Assembly (NCBI RefSeq): GCF_017115165.1
Contig: NZ_JABXKF010000105.1
Location: 62,001-126,000, forward strand
Reading direction: 5' to 3'
DNA: 64,000 nucleotides
From: Nostoc sp. LPT
GTDB lineage: Bacteria > Cyanobacteriota > Cyanobacteriia > Cyanobacteriales > Nostocaceae
A program made the translations under genes and the position numbers. Under the pieces are notes generated by a model that ran no database searches, was not told where the DNA came from, and worked only from the letters and a program-made list of their open reading frames with translations. Of this stretch, positions 1-8,204 are shown one piece after another. Within the stretch, counting starts at the first letter, position 1. Every line of letters starts with the position of its first letter.

Positions 1-586
1 TGTAGATAGAGGTTCCGATATCTAAACCAATCCAAGTTTCTGAGTTGATGAGTTCTACCAATCGCTTGAGTTTGGCGGGGTCTTGAATTTTGTTTTGTGA
101 TTTGCGAAAGATAACGCCCAATAGTCCTTTTTCTTTACCAAGCCCCGTTGGGGCGGGTGTGGGGGTGTAGGGGTGTAGGGGTTGCATGGTGAAGAACTAG
201 CCCCAACCACCCTTGGGTCAAAAGCCCTGCCCCTTGGGGCAACCGTGTTGTCCGGGGTTTCAATCCAAAGGACTTCACCTTACACCCTTACACCCTTAAA
301 CCCTTAAACCCTTACACCCCTAATGAACCAGGTTTTCTAAGGTGTGGCAGTACTGGGTTTCTAAAGCATCACCATCTTGCGATCGCAGTGCTTCCCAACT
401 GTATTCTGGGGGTATAGTGGAACGTTTGCCCAAAGGTGGGGGAAGTTGCTTTTGTTCTTCAACCATCTTCAGGAACAGCAAATAGGTAAGCTGTTCTACA
501 TAGTCACTGTAGCTAACGCCATCATCTCGGAGGACATTGCAGTAGTTCCAGAGTTTTTGAACGATGGTTGAGAATTCGTTAGCCAT
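1..586 (-). pseudogene. hsdM: Type I restriction-modification methyltransferase subunit (HsdM), 5' part, disrupted by a repeat insertion
   Basis: Starts at ATG 586. Residues 1-85 match the N-terminal helical domain of HsdM, the DNA-adenine methyltransferase subunit of type I restriction enzymes (motif YVEQLTYLLFLKMVEEQKQ). After the residues HTLENL the frame enters a non-coding repeat and stops at 320-322. Beyond the repeat, positions 1-137 again read as HsdM on the minus strand (GKEKGLLGVIF, then KLKRLVELINSETWIGLDI) and run off the left edge. The join LENL / GKEKG is what is expected of an uninterrupted HsdM, so the repeat landed inside a formerly intact gene. The catalytic NPPF motif would lie outside the window. 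A full-length product cannot be made unless it is re-joined; the 88-residue peptide is probably non-functional. Confidence 0.85.
138..327. repeat. Fold-back dispersed repeat (copy 1), inserted in hsdM
   Basis: About 190 bp beginning near CCAAGCCCCGTTGGGGCGGG and ending CACCCCTAATGAA. One end is G-rich (repeats of GGGGTGTA); the other is built of ACACCCTT/AAACCCTT units, so the ends are imperfect reverse complements and can fold back on each other. A diverged copy lies at 16796-16982 with the same ends. No ORF is present. It behaves like a small non-autonomous mobile repeat. Exact borders are uncertain by a few bases, because the hsdM bases at the two junctions are similar. Confidence 0.8.
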
Positions 587-898
587 TGAGTGATGCTACA
601 GGTAGTTTCATTAGTAACGAAGAATTATATATTTTTGAGATGGCGATCGCTGTGAAGACAGGCTCAAATTCATATTTGGTTGCTTACTTCCAGCCATCAT
701 GCAAGCCTCACCTGTTGTCTACCTGATGAATGCATCGCTGCGAAAAATCCCAAAGCTTGAGTATATTACAGTTATGAGGTGTATTTTTTCGCGAATGATT
801 GAGAAAGTATAAAATAAAACATTTTTTGGTACTAGATCATTTCTAATAGTAATTAACCCTTAGTTAGCAAGATAGCTCTGTGCTTTCGGAGTATCATA
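587..898. other. Intergenic region between divergent hsdM remnant and NACHT/WD40 gene
   Basis: A 312-bp AT-rich divergent spacer that should hold promoters for both genes. A TATAAAAT-like box lies near 808. A GGAG ribosome-binding site sits 8 bases before the ATG at 899. One HIP1 site is present. No RNA or ORF was recognised. Confidence 0.4.
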
Positions 899-3800
899 AT
901 GAGCTTCATTAACCTGGATTTGGTCTTCAGCGCAATTACTAGCATCGCCAATCCTTTGATTAAAGAAAAAATTCTGCGATCAGAGACTGTAATTAAGTTA
1001 CTCCAGCAATTTAACCTAGATCCAGAGCATCCACCTGCTGATTTTAGTGGTGTTTATGCCTACGCCTTAGTAGAATACGGTGTTGGCAAACCAAAACCAT
1101 TGCTGGAATTATTACGACAAGAAGCAATTAAACAAGCTTTTCGCACAGCATTAGACCACAATAACCCCTCAATTCTGCTTTCTGAGGTTGATACTTTTCT
1201 AGATGCCTATACCTTGGGTGATGATATCAGAAGTTTGGAACTTGATGTTAGGCGAGAAGTAGCTGAATTTGCGACGGTATTTATCGAAGTTGCTAAACGC
1301 ACTCGCACACCTGCTGATGTATTGCTGAACCAGAAAATTGGTTCTCTACATAAAAGGATTGCGAGTATCCAAGAACAACTGGAAAGATTGCCGACGCTGG
1401 AGGGAATTCGCACAGAAATAGCACGATTAGCAGTAGAGAATTATCCTGCATTACCAGGAAATGTAACTGAAAACCAATGTAGAGCGATCGCACTTGCCCA
1501 GCAGATGCGAGGATGGTTTGAAACCTTGGGCTATGACTTTGAAAAATATCAAATCTGGGCAGAGGAATATTTTGAATGGATAATTCACATTCCAGTACGT
1601 CGCAGCTATGACCGCATTCTTATACGTGGTGTTGCTGGAGAAATTGGACTGAGTGATGTGATGGCATTGCGTTCCTCAGTTAATGAACAAAAAACTGATG
1701 AAGGATGGTTAGTAACTACTCGCCGTATTTCCCGTGCTGCAAGGGATGAAGTCAAGAAGGAAGAAAATCATCGCCTTGATTGTTTCACTTTTGACGAACT
1801 GATTGACCTGGATGCTGACTTTAGTGGGTATCTCGACTGGTTAGAAGCGGAAATCAAACGTCGAAAAATTGATACTAAGTATGTACCACTTGCTTGTACA
1901 AAAGAAGAAATTGACCCAATTACCAAGCGGCGAATTGGGGTGAGCCGATATGAACAAGAAGACGGATGGATTGATGGATATATCGACTTATGGCTTGATG
2001 ACCCTGCAAAAGAGCATATTTCCATTCTGGGAGAATTTGGCACAGGTAAAACTTGGTTTGTCTTTCACTATGCTTGGACTGCGCTGCAACGTTACCGCGA
2101 TGCCCAAAAACGTGGTATTGAACGTCCCCGCCTTCCTTTAGTAATTACGTTGCGTGACTTTGCGAGGGCGCTAAATGTGGAGAATGTTTTAGCAGGTTTC
2201 TTTTTTACGCAACACAATATCCGCATCAACAGCGAAGTTTTTGACCAACTCAATCGCATGGGTAAATTGCTGCTTATTTTCGATGGCTTTGATGAAATGG
2301 CAGCAAAAGTTGACCGTCAACAGATGATTAATAACTTCTGGGAATTGGCAAAGGTGGTAGTTCCTGGTGCTAAAGTTATCCTCACCTGTCGTACTGAGCA
2401 TTTTCCAGAGGCGAAGGAAGGACGTGCTTTACTAAATGCAGAACTGCAAGCATCTACTAAAAAATTAACTGGCGAAACACCGCAATTTGAAGTCTTGGAA
2501 TTGGAGAAATTCAACGATGAGCAAATTCGGCAGGTGTTGTCATACCAAGCCCAAGCAGCGACAGTTGAACAAGTAATGGGCAATCCGCAATTATTAGACT
2601 TAGCCCGTCGTCCAGTAATGACTGACTTAATTTTGGAAGCATTGCCAGATATTGAAGCGGGTAAACCTGTGGATATGTCACGGGTTTATTTATATGCAGT
2701 GCGGCGCAAGATGGAACGCGATATTAAGGCAGAACGTACTTTTACTTCGTTGGCAGACAAACTGTACTTCTTGTGCGAACTTTCTTGGGAAATGCTGTCT
2801 AATGACCAGATGAGCCTGAATTATCGGCTGTTTCCAGAACGCATTCGCCGCTTATTTGGTTCTAGTGTTCAAGAAGAGAAGGATTTAGACCACTGGCATT
2901 ATGACATGATGGCGCAGACGATGCTTGTCCGCAATGCTGATGGTGACTATACTCCAGCGCATAGATCGTTGTTAGAGTTTTTTGTGGCGTATAAATTTAC
3001 CGCAGAGTTGGGGACATTGGCTAGCGATTTTACGGAATTATCTCAAGCACAGTCATGTTTGGATGGCAGTGCTACGCCTATTGATTATACTTGGTCTGGT
3101 TATTTTTCGCGTCAAGGGAGTAGTGAGGCGATGCCTGCGGCAACCCCTTTGGGGAACGCACCACTCAGGGAATTTAGAAGTGAGTCTTTGGATAAGCTGA
3201 GGAAAACTTTTGGCAAAGCACCACTTACGAAAACAGTTATGGATTTACTTTTGCCGATGTTAGGTAATAGTGAGTCTTTGTCTCTTGTTTCTGTAATTGA
3301 GGCAACACGAGGTAAAAGCGAAGATGAGGTGGGCTATGTGGGTGGAAATGCAGCGACTCTGTCCGTAAAGTTAGATAAAGCGGTGTTAGATGGGAAAGAT
3401 TTATCGTATGCAGTGATCAAGAGGGCTGATTTTTCTAATGATAGTTTACGAGGTGTGAATTTTACTACAGCAAATTTAGCAGAATCATTCTTTGCTAAAG
3501 TTTTAGGCAGTGTTTTGTCAGTAACATTTAGTCCAGATGGAAACTTGTTAGCAACTGGTGATAGTAATGGCTTTGTTCGTTTGTGGGAAGCTACTAGTGG
3601 AAATGAAATCTTGACCTTTAAAGGTCACACTGATTGGGTACGTTCAATTACATTCAGTCCAGAGGGTAAAACCTTTGCTAGTGGCAGTGATGATATGACA
3701 ATTAGATTATGGAATATCAGCACTGGTGAATGTCTGCAAATTTTTCAGGAGTTTAATTACTCAGTTGCTTTTAGTCCAAATGGAAGAATTGTTGCTACTA

Positions 3801-5356
3801 GTGGTGTTAATCAAACAATAAAACTCTGGGATGTTATTACTGGCGAATGCCTTAAAACTTTAAAAGGTCATACGAGTTGGATATGGTCAGTTGCTTTCAG
3901 CCCAGACGGTAATGTTCTTGCTAGTAGTGGTGATGATCGAACGATCAGACTATGGGATATTCAGAGGGGTAAATGTTTTAAAGTTTTAGAAGCACATGAA
4001 AAGAAGATATACTCAGTTACCTTTAGCCCAGATGGTAAGACTTTAGCTAGTAGTTGTGATGATACAACTGTAAAAATATGGAACCTTCAAACTGGTGAAT
4101 GTGTAAACACTTGCCGGGGTCATACCCAAGGTGTATTTTCAGTTGCATTTAGTCCTAACAGCGATATGCTTATCAGTGGTAGTATTGACCAAACAGTAAA
4201 GCTATGGAAAGTAAGTACTGGTCAATGCTTAAAAACTTTTTATGGACATACAGATGTTGTACGCTCAGTATCTTTTAACGCAGATAGTCAACAAATTGCT
4301 AGTGTAAGCCATGACCAAACAGTAAGACTATGGGACATCCAAAATGGTGAATGTTTGAAAATTTTGCAGGGTTACAGTAATTGGATATGTTCAGTGACTT
4401 TTAGTCCAGATAGTAAATTTATTTTGAGTAGCAGTTTTGACCAAAGTCTGAAGCTATGGGATGTTGAGACTGGCAAATGCTTAAAAACTTTACATAAAAG
4501 CAGCAATTCGATATCCTCAGCAGTATTTAGTTCAGATGGTCAAAAACTTGCCAGTGATAGCAGTAATGATACTGTTAAAATATGGGATGTTAGCAGTGGA
4601 GAATGCCTAACTACCTTGTATGGGCATTCCAATTGGGTTTGGTCAGTTAGCTTTAATTCAAATGGTGAAATCCTTGCAAGTGGAAGTGCAGACAAAAAAA
4701 TCATAATTTGGAATGTTTACAACGGAGAACGTCTCAAAACTTTAGAAGGTCATACTAATTCAATATCTTCTGTTGTTTTTAGCCCAAGAAATCCAATCCT
4801 TGCTAGTAGTAGTCTTGACCAAACAGTGAAACTTTGGGATGTTTTTGGTGGTGAATGTCTTAATACATTAGAAGGACATACTAGCTTAGTTAATTCAGTT
4901 GCTTTTAGTCCAGATGGTAAAACTATCGCCAGTGCTAGTAGTGACTATACCTTGAAAATATGGGAGATCAGCACAGGAGAGTGCTTAAAAACTTTACACG
5001 GACACACTGATAAAGTTTCTTCAGTTGCTTTTAGTTATGATGATCAAACTCTTGCCAGTGCTAGTAATGACCAAACTCTGAAAATATGGGATATCAACAC
5101 AGGAGAGTGCTTAAAAACTTTACACGGACACACTGATAAAGTTTCTTCAATTGCTTTTAGTTATGATGGTCAAACTCTTGCAAGTACAGGCAAAGATGAC
5201 ACAATTAAGTTTTGGAATGTCAAAACTAGCGAATGTCTGAAAACACTAATCAATGAAAGACCCTATGAAAACATGGATATCACGGGCGTTATTGGTGTAA
5301 CCGAAGCAGAGAAAGCAACGCTCAAAGCTTTAGGTGCAATCGATAATGGAAAATAG
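899..5356 (+). CDS. NACHT-domain STAND NTPase with 14 WD40 repeats
   Basis: A 1485-aa protein. Residues ~1-190 are helical. Residues ~195-310 (motifs MRGWFETLGYDFEKY, GLSDVMALR, TDEGWLVTTRR) resemble a restriction-endonuclease-like sensor or effector domain; this is a tentative reading. A NACHT NTPase follows, with Walker A GEFGTGKT at ~378-385 and Walker B LLIFDGFDEM at ~458-467. A short pentapeptide-like linker (~822-860) leads into 14 WD40 blades (~870-1447), enough for two seven-bladed propellers. Proteins of this plan are STAND switches: the propeller senses a ligand, NTP binding drives oligomerisation and the N-terminus acts. Some bacterial NACHT proteins defend against phage, and the neighbouring hsdM remnant fits an old defence island, but the role here is inferred. 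Start chosen at ATG with GGAG upstream. Confidence 0.85.
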   Translation: MSFINLDLVFSAITSIANPLIKEKILRSETVIKLLQQFNLDPEHPPADFSGVYAYALVEYGVGKPKPLLELLRQEAIKQAFRTALDHNNPSILLSEVDTFLDAYTLGDDIRSLELDVRREVAEFATVFIEVAKRTRTPADVLLNQKIGSLHKRIASIQEQLERLPTLEGIRTEIARLAVENYPALPGNVTENQCRAIALAQQMRGWFETLGYDFEKYQIWAEEYFEWIIHIPVRRSYDRILIRGVAGEIGLSDVMALRSSVNEQKTDEGWLVTTRRISRAARDEVKKEENHRLDCFTFDELIDLDADFSGYLDWLEAEIKRRKIDTKYVPLACTKEEIDPITKRRIGVSRYEQEDGWIDGYIDLWLDDPAKEHISILGEFGTGKTWFVFHYAWTALQRYRDAQKRGIERPRLPLVITLRDFARALNVENVLAGFFFTQHNIRINSEVFDQLNRMGKLLLIFDGFDEMAAKVDRQQMINNFWELAKVVVPGAKVILTCRTEHFPEAKEGRALLNAELQASTKKLTGETPQFEVLELEKFNDEQIRQVLSYQAQAATVEQVMGNPQLLDLARRPVMTDLILEALPDIEAGKPVDMSRVYLYAVRRKMERDIKAERTFTSLADKLYFLCELSWEMLSNDQMSLNYRLFPERIRRLFGSSVQEEKDLDHWHYDMMAQTMLVRNADGDYTPAHRSLLEFFVAYKFTAELGTLASDFTELSQAQSCLDGSATPIDYTWSGYFSRQGSSEAMPAATPLGNAPLREFRSESLDKLRKTFGKAPLTKTVMDLLLPMLGNSESLSLVSVIEATRGKSEDEVGYVGGNAATLSVKLDKAVLDGKDLSYAVIKRADFSNDSLRGVNFTTANLAESFFAKVLGSVLSVTFSPDGNLLATGDSNGFVRLWEATSGNEILTFKGHTDWVRSITFSPEGKTFASGSDDMTIRLWNISTGECLQIFQEFNYSVAFSPNGRIVATSGVNQTIKLWDVITGECLKTLKGHTSWIWSVAFSPDGNVLASSGDDRTIRLWDIQRGKCFKVLEAHEKKIYSVTFSPDGKTLASSCDDTTVKIWNLQTGECVNTCRGHTQGVFSVAFSPNSDMLISGSIDQTVKLWKVSTGQCLKTFYGHTDVVRSVSFNADSQQIASVSHDQTVRLWDIQNGECLKILQGYSNWICSVTFSPDSKFILSSSFDQSLKLWDVETGKCLKTLHKSSNSISSAVFSSDGQKLASDSSNDTVKIWDVSSGECLTTLYGHSNWVWSVSFNSNGEILASGSADKKIIIWNVYNGERLKTLEGHTNSISSVVFSPRNPILASSSLDQTVKLWDVFGGECLNTLEGHTSLVNSVAFSPDGKTIASASSDYTLKIWEISTGECLKTLHGHTDKVSSVAFSYDDQTLASASNDQTLKIWDINTGECLKTLHGHTDKVSSIAFSYDGQTLASTGKDDTIKFWNVKTSECLKTLINERPYENMDITGVIGVTEAEKATLKALGAIDNGK
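4973..5184 (+). repeat. Near-identical 126-bp WD40 duplication
   Basis: The sequence starting ACAGGAGAGTGCTTAAAAAC occurs at 4973 and again at 5099, period 126 bp (42 residues, exactly one WD40 blade). The two copies differ at only a few bases over ~86 bp, while other blades of the same gene are far more diverged. Blades 13 and 14 therefore arose by recent in-frame duplication or gene conversion. Confidence 0.8.
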
Positions 5357-5410
5357 AAAAGCAACTGCAATACCCATGACCCAGAATTGTTAGATCGCTC
5401 CACTCAATTC

Positions 5411-5667
5411 CTTTACACTAATACAGAAATAGCGATCGCATCACCAATTCTGACACGTCTTGAATGTGCGATCGCTTCAATCTTCTATGATCGCACTACC
5501 CATCCCTTTACACTAATACAGTAATAGCGATCGCATCACCAATTCTGACACGTCTTGAATGTGCGATCGCTTCAATCTTCTATGATCGCACTACCCATCC
5601 CTTTACACTAATACAGTAATAGCGATCGCATCGCCAATTCTGACACGTCTTTTATGTGCGATCGCAT
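5411..5667. repeat. 95-bp tandem repeat carrying HIP1 sites
   Basis: Units begin CTTTACACTAATACAG at 5411, 5506 and 5601, giving a period of exactly 95 bp. Two copies are complete and the third is cut at about 5667. Each full unit contains two GCGATCGC octamers and the phrase TTCTGACACGTCTT. The array fills the space between the WD40 gene and the next remnant, and holds no ORF. Confidence 0.9.
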
Positions 5668-6105
5668 CAGTAAAGTTCTTCCTCTTCACCATACTGTATT
5701 GGTGCTTCACCATGAAACTCAAGAATTTTAGGCTTTTTCATTTTGGTATTAGCAGGCTCAATTTTTTCTAAGTGTAAATCAAATTCCCATTCATCCCGCA
5801 AATCAAAGATAAATTGTAGATGATTTCCAGGATTTTTGTTGGGGACGCTTGAGGTTAGTTTCAATCGGGTAACTCAAGCAAGAATTGAGTTGCTGGAGAT
5901 ATTTGAGGGAGAATAGGTGATAAGTGCTGCTAACTTCAACACCGTCAGGTTGGAGAAATTCTAGGATGGTTTGAAAGTCCCGCAGAATTGTTCCTGGGGG
6001 ATCTTGGGTGATAGTTTGCTGTTGGAGGAGTTGCTTTTTGTCTTCCGTGAGGGTTGGGAGTTGTTCGCGGAGATGATTGGGGACAGGCAATAGTCGTTTA
6101 ATCAT
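5667..6105 (-). pseudogene. pRiA4b ORF-3-like protein, internally deleted and frameshifted
   Basis: From ATG 6105, about 90 residues (MIKRLLPVPNHLREQLPTL...) read as an N-terminus and then hit a stop near 5803. In another frame, 5667-5864 encodes a C-terminus with FDLRDEWEFDLHLEKI and ILEFHGEAPIQYGEEEE. That is the ending of the plasmid pRiA4b ORF-3 (IS1096 TnpR-like) family, which usually carries GDEW..HG.APEQYP. The two parts meet around 5850-5865. The middle of the usually several-hundred-residue protein is missing, so this is a deletion relic. The family assignment rests on the short C-terminus and is moderately sure. Confidence 0.65.
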
Positions 6106-6120
6106 CTAATTTCAATATAT

Positions 6121-6174
6121 TGTTAACAGTGACAATACTTTGTTAAAAGTGACATTAATCTGTTAACAGTGACA
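6121..6174. repeat. Three 20-bp-spaced iterons, TGTTAACAGTGACA
   Basis: TGTTAACAGTGACA at 6121, TGTTAAAAGTGACA at 6141 and TGTTAACAGTGACA at 6161 share a strict 20-bp period. They sit 16 bp upstream of the start of the preceding pseudogene. Regularly spaced TGT..ACAGTGACA motifs recall TnsB/TniA-binding arrays at the ends of cyanobacterial Tn7-like transposons, but could also be an operator for the adjacent gene. No matching inverted array was seen elsewhere in the window. Confidence 0.6.
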
Positions 6175-6412
6175 AATAATTAGTTAATACACATAATATC
6201 TAAGAACTTGCAACAATCATTTACAAGTCTTATAAAGAAAAGTAACATCCTCTAAGAATAACCAGTCGCCATCGGATTGGTTAATGTCTATGTGTATGCT
6301 TATAGGAAAATAGCTGATTTCCAGCAGCAGGAAACTTGCTAGCGTTGTAAACAGTTACTTGCGGCAGAATCTGCCAAAGTTAAAGCCTTCGGAATTTGAC
6401 GAATCTGCTGGT

Positions 6413-7178
6413 ATGGATACGAATAACAAAAGTTCCTCTAGCTTAAAACAGGAGAATCGGGGCTTGGTAATCGATCGCCTAAAACAGGACTTAAAAAACG
6501 ACCTGATTGCTGGTTTGTTGGTAATAATTCCCCTAGCAACCACTATCTGGCTGACAATTACCATTGCTAATTGGGTAATCAACTTCCTCACCCAAATTCC
6601 CAAACAATTGAATCCCTTTGATGGGTTAAACCCAGTTTTGGTAAATATACTTAATTTATTAGTAGGGTTAGCTGTACCACTACTAAGTATATTACTGATG
6701 GGCTTGATGGCTCGGAATATAGCTGGGCGGTGGTTGTTAGATTTTGGTGAGCGATTATTACAGGCAATTCCTTTAGCAGGACAAGTATACAAAACTCTCA
6801 AACAGCTTTTAGAAACAATACTGAAAGATTCTAATGGCAAGTTTCGTCGGGTAATTTTTGGTAGAGTATCCCCGCCGAGGAATTTGGGCGATCGCTTTTG
6901 TTACTGGTGCAATCAGCAGTGATATCCAAACCCAGATATCTCGCCCCGTGCTAAGTGTTTTTATCCCCACCACCCCAAATCCGACTACCGGATGGTACGC
7001 AGTCGTTCCTGAAGACGAGGTGGTGAACCTCTCCATGTCGATTGAAGACGCTTTTAAAATAGTTGTATCAGGTGGCATTGTCGCACCTAATACGCCTTTG
7101 GTTTTCTCCAAAGAGTCCACATTGGAAGTGAAACACGACGAAATCAAGCAGCAGGTTATTCCCGTTGAAGAAACTTAA
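6413..7178 (+). pseudogene. DUF502 family membrane protein, one-base frameshift
   Basis: ATG 6413 (the frame is open from TTG 6359) opens a protein with two strong membrane segments at about residues 32-55 and 75-105 (LIAGLLVIIPLATTIWL; LLVGLAVPLLSILLMGLMA), as in DUF502. The frame reads FRRVI at 6841-6855 and then drifts. The proper continuation VEYPRRGIWAIAFVTG through to EIKQQVIPVEET (stop at 7178) lies in the +1 frame from 6858. A run of five T at 6855-6859, where four would keep the frame, explains it. Everything else on both sides is conserved. This is either a recent pseudogene, a sequencing error, or slippage at a homopolymer. Confidence 0.8.
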
Positions 7179-7301
7179 TAATCAATCTGGCATAGTCCCA
7201 AGCAAATGCGTAATGTTGTTGTTTAACTGTGCCAAAATTGATATGATTGTAAGTTTGTCTTGCCTATTTAATCAGTTCTCGCACAATCACCCCTCAGTTT
7301 T

Positions 7302-7943
7302 ATGCAACCTCGTAAACCCCAGCAAATTGCTCGTGAATTGGCGCTTTTAAGCCTCAGCCAATTGCCAGTCAACCCAAAGAAATTAGATAAATTGGAAGAC
7401 GATCAACTAGTATCCAAGTTGGTACTAGGTGCAGTACGCACTCTAACCACAGAAGTACAAGATACCCTCGATAATGCCGCAGGTGAACTACAACGTAGTA
7501 ATGATCGCCTTTTAAGTAGCCAAACTCGGGCCTCCGACCTCAATACTGCCAGAACAATGCTTCAAGAAGCGATCGCCTGCACTCAGACAGCAATTAATCA
7601 GTTGGGTACGGCAGTTGATTTCCCAGTATTGATTCAGTTAGCTAATCAGGACAAGGGAGTTCGGAATTATGCCAAAGAGCTTGTAATTACCGTCAACGAA
7701 AATCGACACATTATAGATGAACTGATTTCTGCTGCTTTAGTAGATTGGCAAGTAACTCGTCTCGCCCAAATTGACCGCGATATCTTGCAAATTGCTGTGG
7801 CAGAAATGAAGTTTTTAGGAGTTCCAGATAGTATCGCCATCAATGAAGCTGTGGAGCTAGCCAAACGCTACAGTGGAGACGATGGTCATCGGTTTATTAA
7901 TGGTGTTTTGCGCCGAGTCACTGAGCAGAAAAAAACTGCGTAG
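7302..7943 (+). CDS. nusB: Transcription antitermination factor NusB
   Basis: A 213-aa protein. The N-terminal part is RKPQQIARELALLSL and the C-terminal NusB core is RLAQIDRDILQIAVAEMKFL...AINEAVELAKRYSGDDGHRFINGVL. NusB binds boxA RNA with NusE (S10) to support antitermination at rRNA operons. The cyanobacterial form is longer than the ~140-aa E. coli protein, with an extended middle, as here. It lies between the DUF502 gene and ftsY on the same strand, an order often seen in Nostoc. Start is ATG 7302. Confidence 0.93.
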   Translation: MQPRKPQQIARELALLSLSQLPVNPKKLDKLEDDQLVSKLVLGAVRTLTTEVQDTLDNAAGELQRSNDRLLSSQTRASDLNTARTMLQEAIACTQTAINQLGTAVDFPVLIQLANQDKGVRNYAKELVITVNENRHIIDELISAALVDWQVTRLAQIDRDILQIAVAEMKFLGVPDSIAINEAVELAKRYSGDDGHRFINGVLRRVTEQKKTA

Positions 7944-7993
7944 TACTGCCGCGGAATTCATAATTTCTATACTGCTGTGGAAAAAAGTCTGTA

Positions 7994-8035
7994 GCCGCTT
8001 CTGCGGCTTCCTCCAAGGGAAACTTCTCCCTTTGG
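7994..8035 (+). terminator. Possible terminator hairpins after nusB
   Basis: Two small hairpins follow nusB: GCCGC-ttct-GCGGC at 7994-8007, then AAGGGA-aacttc-TCCCTT at 8015-8032. A clear U tract is absent, so this is tentative. Confidence 0.35.
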
Positions 8036-8165
8036 GAGTAAGAGTAAATGCTGTGCTAACGCAAAAAATCCTCTGTTGTAACGATTCTCCTCAAACCGGC
8101 GTTGAAAGGTGAGGATAACCCGGAAGTTTTCACCCCAAGAAAAAGTGCAAAGTTAAATTAAACTC

Positions 8166-8193
8166 ATAACTTATAACTTATAACTTATAACTA
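8166..8193. repeat. Heptamer tandem repeat (ATAACTT)n before ftsY
   Basis: Four units of ATAACTT (the last is ATAACTA) end 11 bases before the ftsY ATG. Heptamer repeats of this type (STRR class) are scattered in heterocystous cyanobacteria. Confidence 0.75.
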
Positions 8194-8204
8194 ATACTGC
8201 TGCA

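Noticed and set aside
5411..5667. 95-bp repeats as a CRISPR or origin
   Set aside because: There are no unique spacers, and no dnaA gene or DnaA-box cluster is present.
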